From CAVVXX01 sp052389895 (GTDB lineage Bacteria > Pseudomonadota > Alphaproteobacteria > Micropepsales > Micropepsaceae): DNA of 13,753 nucleotides. The first letter of the stretch is position 1, and every line of letters starts with the position of its first letter. The stretch covers positions 1-13,753 of the forward strand of contig JBQTHM010000014.1 in the NCBI GenBank assembly GCA_052389895.1, in the 5' to 3' direction. Shown here one piece after another: positions 1-6,535 of this stretch. The position numbers and the translations under genes were made by a program. Under the pieces are notes generated by a model. That model searched no databases. It was not told the DNA's origin and saw nothing but the letters and a program-made list of their open reading frames with translations.

Positions 1-121
1 TCGCCGCCCGCTTTAGCAGCGCGTCAAACTTGCCCCATGCGTCGGGTTCAATCGCGCGCAATTTGTCCGCAACTGCCGCGGGCCGCTTCTTCTTCCTGCC
101 ACCCCTTGTTCTTTTTTCCAC
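1..121 (-). CDS. Possible N-terminal part of a small basic protein (runs off the left edge)
   Basis: This is an open minus-strand frame of 40 codons from a GTG at 121-119 to the window edge. It begins V/M-E-K-R-T-R-G-G-R-K-K-K-R-P and continues with an amphipathic helix-like stretch (AVADKLRAIEPDAWGKFDA), which reads like real protein. An in-frame TAA lies about 36 bases upstream of the GTG, so the start cannot be far away. No good ribosome binding site is visible before the GTG, which weakens the call. The Lys/Arg-rich start could suit a nucleic-acid-binding or small regulatory protein, but I do not recognise the family and assign no function. It may equally be a chance open frame. Confidence 0.35.
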   Translation of the reverse strand, partial: MEKRTRGGRKKKRPAAVADKLRAIEPDAWGKFDALLKRAA

Positions 122-277
122 AGAAAGATTCCAAAACCGTTTCAGGCCAATGGGTTACAGATTCGCTTTGCAGCCGAAACCGCTTATTTTTTGGGCGCTC
201 GGAGGCGAGCGGCGACCGTCACAGTCCACTCGCTCCGAGATGGCGCGCCTGCACTGGCAGGGCGTCGAACGGTATAG

Positions 278-368
278 GGCGTAGAAGCTGAACGGAGCGG
301 GTCACAAGAACCCCAAACAGCACCGACGCACTAGGCGGAGATTGCGGGTTCGATTCCCGCCTACCCCC
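278..368 (+). other. Degenerate tRNA-like sequence with a perfect T-arm
   Basis: Bases 344-360 form a textbook tRNA T-arm: stem GCGGG/CCCGC around the loop TTCGATT. The 7 bases after it (361-367, CTACCCC) pair with 278-284 (GGCGTAG) at six of seven positions, as an acceptor stem would. The rest does not make a working tRNA. A candidate anticodon stem GGGT/ACCC (299-302/310-313) has a 7-base loop, but A replaces the invariant T33. The variable region would be about 30 bases, and no CCA follows the acceptor. It is most likely a decayed tRNA or a tRNA fragment left at an integration site. The T-arm is seen directly; the origin is inference. Confidence 0.4.
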
Positions 369-427
369 TTACCGCCGCTAAACCATAGCGCCTCACGACT
401 CCGAGGCGAAGCCCCTTCGTGGGACCA

Positions 428-475
428 TTGACTCACTTTCCTCAGCTGGCCCTCAGCCCGATTCTGCTGAGTCAA
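428..475. repeat. 8-bp perfect inverted repeat
   Basis: TTGACTCA (428-435) and TGAGTCAA (468-475) are exact reverse complements 32 bases apart. A second, competing pair, CTCAGC (441-446) and GCTGAG (466-471), and an inner GCTG/CAGC pair (445-448/454-457) lie within it. It sits downstream of marR and between the tRNA-like remnant and that gene. It could be a folded RNA 3' end or an attachment-site arm; nothing seen decides between these. Confidence 0.4.
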
Positions 476-543
476 AGATACGATCCCCCTCAAGGGGAGG
501 GTGGGTTCTTGATCGAAGAAACTCCGCAAAACCGAGGGTGCGT

Positions 544-1038
544 TCAGGCCAGAACTTCGCTGCGGATGGAGAGAGCGGTGAGAAGGCGCAGCAGCGTGGC
601 GCGGTCGGACGGCTCCAGCGCGGCAAGGAATTTGGCCTCCAGATCGCGCGCGAGCGGGACGATCTCTGCGTAGATCGCCTCGCCTTTGGAGGTGAGCGCG
701 AGGCGGTGCATGCGGCGGTCGGCGGCGTCGGCCTTGCGGGCCACCCGCTTCCTTTTCACCAGCTGCGCCACCGCGCGGCTGACCTGCACCTTGTCCATGC
801 CGGTGCGCTCGGCGATGTCGCGCGCGCTCAGGCCCGGCGCCGCGCCCAGCACCGCCATCACGCGCCATTCCGGCATGGTGAGGCCGAAGCGCTCCGTATA
901 CTGCTGTGCGATGGCGCTGCTGATGCGGTTGGAGAGCACGGAGAGGCGGAACGGCACGAAGCTTTCCAGTTCGAGCCGCGCGCCGTTGGGCGCGCCGCCC
1001 GCGCCGCCGACCGGAACGCCGTTCCTCTCGCGCAGCAT
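544..1038 (-). CDS. MarR-family transcriptional regulator
   Basis: This 164-residue winged helix-turn-helix regulator is of normal MarR length. The core runs from about residue 53 (LTMPEWRVMAVL) through the DNA-binding helices (about 71-99, SARDIAERTG...VSRAVAQLVK) to the wing with the family-typical DRR (about 107-109) and LTSKGE. The ATG at 1038-1036 overlaps the hpd stop by one base (TGATG), and GAAGG (1046-1050) lies 7 bases upstream, so translation is coupled to hpd. The same frame stays open far upstream through hpd, but that is a shadow. MarR proteins are usually dimeric repressors relieved by small aromatic ligands. Here the context suggests control of tyrosine or 4-hydroxyphenylpyruvate breakdown and of its own operon, with the TTGCAA palindrome at 2162-2175 as probable operator. 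Family assignment is firm; ligand and target are inferred. Confidence 0.92.
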   Translation of the reverse strand: MLRERNGVPVGGAGGAPNGARLELESFVPFRLSVLSNRISSAIAQQYTERFGLTMPEWRVMAVLGAAPGLSARDIAERTGMDKVQVSRAVAQLVKRKRVARKADAADRRMHRLALTSKGEAIYAEIVPLARDLEAKFLAALEPSDRATLLRLLTALSIRSEVLA

Positions 1039-2111
1039 CAGGAGGCCTTCAGCACGCCGCGGCGGATCTGGTCGGCTTCGATCGATTCGAAAAGGGCGCG
1101 GAAATTGCCTTCGCCGAAGCCTTCGTTGCCCTTGCGCTGGATGATTTCGAAGAAGGCGGGGCCGATGGCGTTCTTGGTGAAGATTTGCAGCAGCAGCCCC
1201 TCGCCTTCCTCCGGCGCGCCGTCGATGAGGATGCGGTCTTTGCGCAGGAGAGCGATGCTTTCGCCATGGCCGGGGACGCGCTTGTCGATCATCTCGTAAT
1301 AGGTGTCGGGCGTATCTTGGAAGGTGATGCCGCGCTCGCGCAGGCCTTCCACCGTATCGAAGATGCGCGGCGTGGAAAGCGCGATGTGCTGGATGCCCTC
1401 GCCGCGGAAATCGTGGATGAACTCTTCGATTTGCGATTTGTCGTCCGCCGATTCGTTGATGGGAATACGGATGCGGCCGCAAGGGCTCGTCATCGCGCGC
1501 GACTTCAGGCCGGTGAGCTTGCCTTCGATGTCGAAGTAGCGGATCTGGCGGAAGTTGAAGACCTTTTCGTAGAACTTGGCGAGCGCGTCCATATTGCCGC
1601 GGTGCACATTGTGCGTGACGTGATCGATCAGCGCCAGCCCGGCGCCTTCGTGCCGCCAGCCTTTGTTGGGATCGGTAGGCACGAAATCCACGTCGTAGAT
1701 CGTGCGGTCGCCATAACGATCGATGAGGTATATGGCGCTGCCGCCGACGCCCTCGATGGCGGGAATGGCGAGCTCCATCGGACGGATGTCGCTTTCGAAC
1801 GGCTTGGCGCCCATGGAAAGCGCCCGCTTGTAGGCGGCGGCCGCGTCCTTCACGCGGAAGCCCATGGCGCAGGCGCAGGGCCCGTGCTTGGCCGCGAATT
1901 TCTGCGCCGGCGAATCGGGCTGGCCGTTGACGATGAAATTGATCTCGCCCTGGCGATAGAGCGTGACGGCCTTGGAGCGATGATGCGCCACCGCGCGAAA
2001 GCCCATGCGCTCGAACAGCGCATGAAGCTCGGCCACATCGGGCGCGGTGAATTCGATGAACTCGAAACCGTCGGTGCCCATCTGGTTTTCCCAATGCTCT
2101 TGCCGTGCCAT
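1038..2111 (-). CDS. hpd: 4-hydroxyphenylpyruvate dioxygenase (HPPD)
   Basis: This non-haem iron dioxygenase converts 4-hydroxyphenylpyruvate plus O2 to homogentisate and CO2, the second step of tyrosine catabolism. The product has 357 residues, normal for bacterial HPPD, with two vicinal-oxygen-chelate halves. The expected facial-triad ligands are present at the right spacing: His164 (IDHVTHNV), His242 (IQHIALST) and Glu322 (FFEII), followed by the C-terminal signature GNEGFGEGNFRALFESIE. I chose the ATG at 2111 because AAGGAG (2119-2124) lies 7 bases upstream. The frame is open 26 codons further, but that extension runs through the operator and does not resemble HPPD. It is the first gene of a two-gene unit with marR and diverges from the transporter-fahA pair. 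Confidence 0.96.
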   Translation of the reverse strand: MARQEHWENQMGTDGFEFIEFTAPDVAELHALFERMGFRAVAHHRSKAVTLYRQGEINFIVNGQPDSPAQKFAAKHGPCACAMGFRVKDAAAAYKRALSMGAKPFESDIRPMELAIPAIEGVGGSAIYLIDRYGDRTIYDVDFVPTDPNKGWRHEGAGLALIDHVTHNVHRGNMDALAKFYEKVFNFRQIRYFDIEGKLTGLKSRAMTSPCGRIRIPINESADDKSQIEEFIHDFRGEGIQHIALSTPRIFDTVEGLRERGITFQDTPDTYYEMIDKRVPGHGESIALLRKDRILIDGAPEEGEGLLLQIFTKNAIGPAFFEIIQRKGNEGFGEGNFRALFESIEADQIRRGVLKAS

Positions 2112-2147
2112 GGCCGCACTCCTTGCCGGTTGAGGGGATGGTTTCAT

Positions 2148-2184
2148 TTGCAACCTGTGTAGTTGCAATTGCAACCAATTGCAA
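2148..2184. promoter_or_regulatory. Cluster of four TTGCAA sites, probable MarR operator
   Basis: The hexamer TTGCAA, itself a palindrome, occurs at 2148-2153, 2163-2168, 2169-2174 and 2179-2184. The middle two abut and form the perfect 14-bp palindrome GTTGCAATTGCAAC at 2162-2175. The cluster lies in the only divergent intergenic region, between hpd-marR and transporter-fahA. MarR dimers typically bind short TTGC/GCAA-type palindromes, so binding by the neighbouring MarR, with control of both directions, is the natural inference. No binding has been shown. Confidence 0.7.
2156..2184 (-). promoter_or_regulatory. Candidate hpd-marR promoter
   Basis: On the minus strand TTGCAA (2184-2179) resembles a -35 box and TACACA (2161-2156) a weak -10 box, with exactly 17 bases between them. 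The spacer contains the whole 14-bp palindrome, so a bound repressor would block polymerase. The -10 match is poor (three of six positions), so this is tentative. I could not pick a convincing promoter for the opposite direction. Confidence 0.35.
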
Positions 2185-2288
2185 GACAATAGCGAAAAAC
2201 CCTGTGAATAAACGGGCTTAGGAAGATTTGGGGTTCCGGGCGCATGGTCTTATGGTGCCCCGGGGCGATCATCACAGGGGAAAAGCGC

Positions 2289-3941
2289 ATGAGCGTGGCT
2301 GCGGCCGGCACAGTCGGGGGGCGCAAGCTGCGTCTCGTGATCTCGGCTTCGACTGCGGGCACGGTTTTCGAGTGGTACGATTTTTTCATTTTCGGCGCGC
2401 TCGCCCCCGTCATCGCCAAGCAGTTTTTTGCCGGCGTGAACGAAACCGCGGCGTTCATCTTCGCCCTGCTCACCTTCGGCGTCGGCTTTGCGGTTCGCCC
2501 AATTGGCGCGCTCGTTTTCGGGCGCATCGGCGACCGCATCGGGCGCAAATACGCCTTTCTTGCCACCATCACCATCATGGGGCTTGCCACTTTCGCGGTA
2601 GGTTTGCTGCCCGCCTATGAAAGTGCGGGGATCTATGCGCCGCTGCTGCTGATCTCCATGCGCATGCTTCAGGGATTCGCCATCGGCGGCGAATACGGCG
2701 GCGCCGCAATCTACGTGGCCGAGCACGCGCCGCACAAATACCGCGGCAGGCAGACAAGCTGGATTCAGGCCTCGGCCATCGGCGGGCTATTCGCGGCACT
2801 CGCCATCATTCTCTGGACACGGCTGACGGTAGGCGAAGCCGCGTTCGATTCCTGGGGCTGGCGCGTTCCCTTTCTGATTTCGATATTTCTTTTTCTGGGC
2901 TCGCTGTGGATCCGGCTCAAGCTGGAGGAGTCGCCGGTCTTCCGCAAAATCGTCGAGGAAGGCAGGGCGTCGAAGACGCCTCTTGCCGAAGCGTTCCTGC
3001 AATGGAAAAACCTGAAAATCGTTTTGATCGCGCTGTTCGGCCTGCTCTGCGCGCAAGGCGTGGTCTGGTACACGGCCTACTTCTACACGCAGTTTTTTCT
3101 CGAGCGCGTGCTGAAAGTGGAGCCTGCGGCAGTCAATTTTATGATGATGGGCGCGGTGCTTGCGTCGGGCGTGCTCTATCTTTTCTTCGGCTGGCTGTCG
3201 GACTACGTCGGGCGCAAGCCGATCATGATCATGGGCATCGTGCTCACGGCCATTGGCCTTTTCCCGCTGTTTCATCAGCTCACGGAGGCCGCCAACCCCG
3301 CACTCGCCGCCGCGCAGGAGCGCGCGCCCGTCACTGTGGTGGCCGACCCCGGTACCTGTTCGCTGCAGTTCGACCCTGTGGGCCAGGCCGAGTTCAAATC
3401 ATCCTGCGACATCGCCAAGAACGCACTCGCCAGCGCCGGCATCAGCTACCACAACGAAAAGGCGGCGGCGGGAGAGATCGCCCGCGTGCTCGTCGGACCG
3501 ACGGTCGTGGACAGCGTCGAGGGACGGACGCTGTCGCGCGAGGAGCTGGACGAAGCGAAGAGCGCGTTCGCGGCAAGGCTGAAGGAGACGCTGGCGGCCG
3601 CGGGCTATCCGGAAAAGGCTGACCCTTCGGCGGTGGACACGTCCATGGTGGTCGCCATCCTGCTCGTGCTGATGGCATTTGCAGCGATGCTGTACGGCCC
3701 GATGGCCGCGGCGCTGGTGGAGCTCTTCCCCACCCGCATCCGCTATTCGGGGCTGTCGCTGCCCTATCACCTCGGCATTGGCTGGTTCGGCGGGTTTCTG
3801 CCCGCCACCTCATTTGCCATGGTGGCCGCCACCGGCGACATTTATTTTGGCCTCTGGTATCCGGTAACGGTGTCGGCGGTCAGCGCGGTGATCGCTCTCA
3901 TTTATCTGCCCGAAACCCGCGAGCGCGACATCAATGCGTGA
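2289..3941 (+). CDS. MHS-type major facilitator (MFS) transporter with periplasmic insert
   Basis: A 550-residue inner-membrane symporter of the metabolite:H+ symporter group. Visible marks are EWYDFFIFG in TM1 (28-36), motif A GRIGDRIGRK after TM2 (78-87), RMLQGFAIGGEYGG in TM4 (125-138) and the second motif-A copy GWLSDYVGRK after TM8 (301-310). Between TM9 and TM10 lies a polar insert of about 118 residues (roughly 332-450) with Cys357 and Cys373. Topology places it in the periplasm. The start at 2289 follows AGGGGA (2276-2281) by 7 bases; an in-frame ATG at 2244 is less likely. It overlaps fahA by 8 bases, so the two are co-transcribed. It probably imports tyrosine, phenylalanine or a related aromatic acid; the substrate is inferred from context only. 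Confidence 0.9.
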   Translation: MSVAAAGTVGGRKLRLVISASTAGTVFEWYDFFIFGALAPVIAKQFFAGVNETAAFIFALLTFGVGFAVRPIGALVFGRIGDRIGRKYAFLATITIMGLATFAVGLLPAYESAGIYAPLLLISMRMLQGFAIGGEYGGAAIYVAEHAPHKYRGRQTSWIQASAIGGLFAALAIILWTRLTVGEAAFDSWGWRVPFLISIFLFLGSLWIRLKLEESPVFRKIVEEGRASKTPLAEAFLQWKNLKIVLIALFGLLCAQGVVWYTAYFYTQFFLERVLKVEPAAVNFMMMGAVLASGVLYLFFGWLSDYVGRKPIMIMGIVLTAIGLFPLFHQLTEAANPALAAAQERAPVTVVADPGTCSLQFDPVGQAEFKSSCDIAKNALASAGISYHNEKAAAGEIARVLVGPTVVDSVEGRTLSREELDEAKSAFAARLKETLAAAGYPEKADPSAVDTSMVVAILLVLMAFAAMLYGPMAAALVELFPTRIRYSGLSLPYHLGIGWFGGFLPATSFAMVAATGDIYFGLWYPVTVSAVSAVIALIYLPETRERDINA

Positions 3942-5226
3942 ACCGAACGAAACGCACGATCTCAGGCGGAAGAGCTGGGTGGAAAGCGCCAACGATCCGG
4001 CCGGCGATTTTCCCATCCAGAATCTGCCGTTCGGCGTGTTCCGCGAAGGCGGCGCCACGCGCGCGGGCGTCGCCATCGGCGAGTTCGTGCTCGATGCAGG
4101 CGCGCTCGCGCCCATGCTGGGCGAGCACGCGCGCGCGGCCGCCGACGCCTGCAGGAACGCAACGCTGAACGCGCTGATGGCGCTGGGACATGAGGCGGCG
4201 TCGGCGCTGCGTCTTGAGCTTTCGCAGCTGCTCAGCACCGAGCGGGCCGATCTGCGCGGGCGCGTGGAACGCCACCTGATCCCGACGCATGACGTGGAGC
4301 TTCTGCTGCCGGTGAAGATCGGCGATTTCACGGATTTTTATGCATCCGTATTCCACGCGACCAATGCCGGCCGCATGTTCCGGCCCGACAATCCGCTGTT
4401 GCCCAATTACAAGTACGTTCCGGTCGCCTATCACAGCCGCGCCTCGTCGGTGCGCGTGAGCGGCACGGCCTTCCGGCGCCCGAAGGGACAGGTGAAACCG
4501 GCCGAGGGACCACCGCTCTATCAGCCCTGCCGCCATCTCGATTACGAGCTCGAGCTCGGCTTCTATGCCGGCGTGCCCACGCAACTGGGCGAGCCCGTGC
4601 CGGTTGCGCGCGCGGAAGAGCATATCTTCGGCTTTTGCCTGCTCAACGACTGGTCGGCGCGCGACGTACAGGCGTGGGAGTATCAGCCTCTGGGGCCGTT
4701 CCTGGCCAAGAACTTCATGACCACGGTTTCGCCCTGGGTGGTTACGCTGGAGGCGCTGCTGCCCTATCGCGTGCGCCCCTTTGCGCGGCCCGAGGGCGAC
4801 CCCGCGCCGCTGCCGCATCTGACGGCGGCATCCGATCGAGGGCTTGCCGTTACGCTCGAAGCTTACCTCGTTACGGCGGAAATGCGCCGGCGCGACCTGG
4901 CGCCCTTCAAACTCAGCATGGCGTCTACAGCCGAACTTTATTGGACGGTTGCGCAGATGGTGGCGCACCACACCAGCAACGGCTGCAACCTGGAAACGGG
5001 CGACCTGATCGGCAGCGGGACCGTATCGGGCGCGGACAAGAACGCCTGGGGCAGCCTGCTGGAGCTCACTTCGCGCGGGAAAGAACCACTCACGCTGCCC
5101 AGCGGAGAGAAACGCGGGTTTCTGGAAGATGGCGACGAAGTGATTTTCCGCGGCTACTGCGAGAAACCGGGATATGCGCGCATTGGCTTCGGCGAATGCC
5201 GTGCCGCCGTGCTGCCCGCCGCCTGA
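3934..5226 (+). CDS. fahA: Fumarylacetoacetase
   Basis: Hydrolyses 4-fumarylacetoacetate to fumarate and acetoacetate, the last step of tyrosine/homogentisate breakdown. The 430-residue product has the full two-domain FAH layout: an N-terminal SH3-like domain (about 1-125), then the catalytic domain. By comparison with mammalian FAH, the metal ligands are Asp134 (TDFY), Glu205 and Glu207 (YELEL) and Asp239 (NDWSARD). Catalytic or binding residues are Tyr136, His141, Arg150 and Lys259 (GPFLAKN). The ATG at 3934 lies inside the end of the transporter gene (8-base overlap), indicating translational coupling; its own ribosome binding site is weak. The gene ends 6 bases from the stop of the convergent minus-strand gene. 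Homogentisate dioxygenase and maleylacetoacetate isomerase genes are not next to it. Confidence 0.96.
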   Translation: MREPNETHDLRRKSWVESANDPAGDFPIQNLPFGVFREGGATRAGVAIGEFVLDAGALAPMLGEHARAAADACRNATLNALMALGHEAASALRLELSQLLSTERADLRGRVERHLIPTHDVELLLPVKIGDFTDFYASVFHATNAGRMFRPDNPLLPNYKYVPVAYHSRASSVRVSGTAFRRPKGQVKPAEGPPLYQPCRHLDYELELGFYAGVPTQLGEPVPVARAEEHIFGFCLLNDWSARDVQAWEYQPLGPFLAKNFMTTVSPWVVTLEALLPYRVRPFARPEGDPAPLPHLTAASDRGLAVTLEAYLVTAEMRRRDLAPFKLSMASTAELYWTVAQMVAHHTSNGCNLETGDLIGSGTVSGADKNAWGSLLELTSRGKEPLTLPSGEKRGFLEDGDEVIFRGYCEKPGYARIGFGECRAAVLPAA

Positions 5227-5232
5227 AACGGA

Positions 5233-5931
5233 TTACGACTGCGGTTTGCGCGGTTTCGGCAGCGGCAGTGCGATGACTGCGATCCGCTGCACTTCGAGGC
5301 CGCCGTTCTGGCCGGTGACATCGGCCCAGATGCCGACGAAATCGCCCGGGCTTGTCTTGCCTGCCGGCACATCCGGCACACGGTAGGCGAAGCTGAAGGC
5401 CTTCATTTCCTTGCCAGGCTCGAACGCGACCCACCCAGTCGTGCCGGCGCCGGCGCGCGAGTAAGCGACGCCGAACAGATTCGACGGATTTTCCTGCGCC
5501 GCGCGCGCCCACACGGTCACGCGCGCGCGCTTGCCGTTCAGCTCGGCCGCGACTTCGGGCGTAAGCTTGACGAAGGCGCCCTGCGTCGTGCCGCCCGGGC
5601 GCGCATTTATCTGGCTCGAGCGGATTATCACCGTGGGGTTTTCGCCGCTGGCGGGGCCCTGCGTCACGGTGTTGCCCTGGCCCGCATTGATGCCACCGGC
5701 GCGCCCGTCGAAGACGATGCGTACGCGCTCGCGCAGCGAAAGTCCCGCCTCGCCGCCAAACGGCAGCCAAGACGGCTTGAAGAGATATAACCCGCCGACC
5801 GCCAGAGTAAGCACGACCAGCACGCCGATGACATAGTACAAAACCATGTTACGCCCGCGCGCAGGCGCGCGGCGCGGTTGTTCCTGCCTGAGCCCGCGAT
5901 TGGCGTTGCTCGCGTGCATGTTGTCGGACAT
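5233..5931 (-). CDS. Membrane-anchored protein of unknown function
   Basis: I do not recognise this 232-residue protein. It has a short Arg-rich cytoplasmic N-terminus (about 1-28), one membrane segment (about 29-52, MVLYYVIGVLVVLTLAVG...) and a C-terminal domain that would lie in the periplasm. The last roughly 120 residues alternate polar and hydrophobic positions with Trp and aromatic residues (VTVWARAA, GWVAFEPG, FSFAYRVP, DFVGIWADVTG). This pattern recalls a jelly-roll carbohydrate-binding type beta-sandwich; that resemblance is inference. The tail is basic and Pro-rich (PLPKPRKPQS). Possible starts are GTG at 5940, ATG at 5931 and ATG at 5919; none has a strong ribosome binding site and I prefer 5931. 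It begins 23 bases after the IalB-family gene and is probably the last gene of that operon. Confidence 0.8.
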   Translation of the reverse strand: MSDNMHASNANRGLRQEQPRRAPARGRNMVLYYVIGVLVVLTLAVGGLYLFKPSWLPFGGEAGLSLRERVRIVFDGRAGGINAGQGNTVTQGPASGENPTVIIRSSQINARPGGTTQGAFVKLTPEVAAELNGKRARVTVWARAAQENPSNLFGVAYSRAGAGTTGWVAFEPGKEMKAFSFAYRVPDVPAGKTSPGDFVGIWADVTGQNGGLEVQRIAVIALPLPKPRKPQS

Positions 5932-5954
5932 GGGCTGCACCCGTTGCTGTCGGC

Positions 5955-6482
5955 TTACTGCGAAGTCAACTGGCCCTTGAAGTATTCATAGGCCTTGGCG
6001 AATTCCTTCAGATCCACCTGCACCTGCTGGAGCTTCCGGTTGAACATCACGTAATTTGCGTTCGCCGCTTGCGAGCTGGACATCGCCTGCAGCGTCGCAC
6101 CATCCATATTGAATGACGCCACGCACCTGCCGCTGGCGCACACTTCATACGGCACCGTTACGGGCGCCTTGTTTCCGATGGAGACGCGGACGCCCTCCTT
6201 TATGGATACGGCGGCCGGCACCTGGATGCTGTTCATGAGCTCCCGCGATGCGTTGGTGTGCACGACCCATACGAACACGATCTGCTTTTTCTCTCCGGCC
6301 ACACGCGGCTGCGCCATGGAGCAACGCTTGGGCTGGCCCGTATCCTGCATGCAGGTGACCTTCCAGGAACCGAAGGTTTGCTCGGTTTTCGTGGAAGCCG
6401 AGGCTGGCGTCACGAAAAGGCCAAGTGCGGCCGCAAGAGCCGCGAGTTTCCATGCGGTCTTTGTGGAGGCTTGGTACGTCAC
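5955..6482 (-). CDS. IalB-family (invasion-associated locus B) secreted protein
   Basis: The 175-residue protein carries a Sec signal peptide: Lys near residue 12, hydrophobic LAALAAALGLFV and a likely cleavage after ASA (about residue 29). The mature part starts with the family hallmark FGSWKVTC (37-44). Four cysteines, Cys44, Cys54, Cys115 and Cys120, sit where IalB-family proteins usually have two disulfides, in KVTC..., KRCS and VCASGRC. The start is GTG at 6482 with GGGAG (6492-6496) 9 bases upstream. IalB was named from Bartonella erythrocyte invasion, but relatives are widespread in free-living alphaproteobacteria, so a general periplasmic or outer-membrane role is more likely here. 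It lies 46 bases after the TPR-sulfotransferase gene and probably shares its transcript. Confidence 0.9.
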   Translation of the reverse strand: MTYQASTKTAWKLAALAAALGLFVTPASASTKTEQTFGSWKVTCMQDTGQPKRCSMAQPRVAGEKKQIVFVWVVHTNASRELMNSIQVPAAVSIKEGVRVSIGNKAPVTVPYEVCASGRCVASFNMDGATLQAMSSSQAANANYVMFNRKLQQVQVDLKEFAKAYEYFKGQLTSQ

Positions 6483-6500
6483 GCGCAGTTACTCCCTTTC

Positions 6501-6535
6501 GAAATAAAGCCCCTGCCCCTGATGCCTGTTATTTC
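6501..6535 (-). other. 7-bp inverted repeat across the sulfotransferase stop codon
   Basis: GAAATAA (6501-6507) and TTATTTC (6529-6535) are exact reverse complements flanking the intergenic gap, one arm covering the stop codon of the TPR-sulfotransferase. The stem is AT-rich with a 21-base loop and no T-run suited to termination. It could be a weak RNA processing or stability element, or chance. Confidence 0.2.

Larger units (their letters stand above)
122..543. other. Gene-free stretch between the left-edge frame and marR
   Basis: I see no convincing gene in these 422 bases. Open frames crossing it on both strands are low-complexity and lack start signals. The stretch holds a degenerate tRNA-like sequence and an 8-bp inverted repeat, both listed separately. 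A short GC hairpin at 484-498 lies downstream of marR on its strand but has no T-run, so I do not call it a terminator. Confidence 0.6.

Noticed and set aside
193..218. Hairpin CGCTC/GAGCG next to a T-run, as a terminator
   Set aside because: The T-run precedes the hairpin on the plus strand and reads as A's after it on the minus strand, the wrong order for both directions.
278..368. An intact tRNA (Leu or Sec) or a permuted tmRNA piece
   Set aside because: No T33, no acceptable variable arm, a mismatch in the acceptor and no CCA. No tag-peptide coding sequence such as one beginning Ala-Asn-Asp follows, so it is not a tmRNA.
484..498. GC hairpin TCCCC/GGGGA as a terminator for marR
   Set aside because: The stem is only 5 bp and no T-run follows on the minus strand.
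302..868. A minus-strand 188-codon frame covering the tRNA-like segment and the end of marR
   Set aside because: Its residues are Arg/Gly/Pro-rich shadow translation of marR. Its N-terminal 'GNRTRNLRL' is just the reverse reading of a tRNA T-arm, a known artefact.
1185..2162. A 325-codon plus-strand frame across hpd
   Set aside because: It is the antisense of a well-supported HPPD gene, with no recognisable domain and no ribosome binding site.
544..2184. A single 546-codon minus-strand protein joining marR to an upstream extension
   Set aside because: The upstream part is the out-of-frame shadow of hpd. The true marR start is the ATG at 1038 that overlaps the hpd stop.
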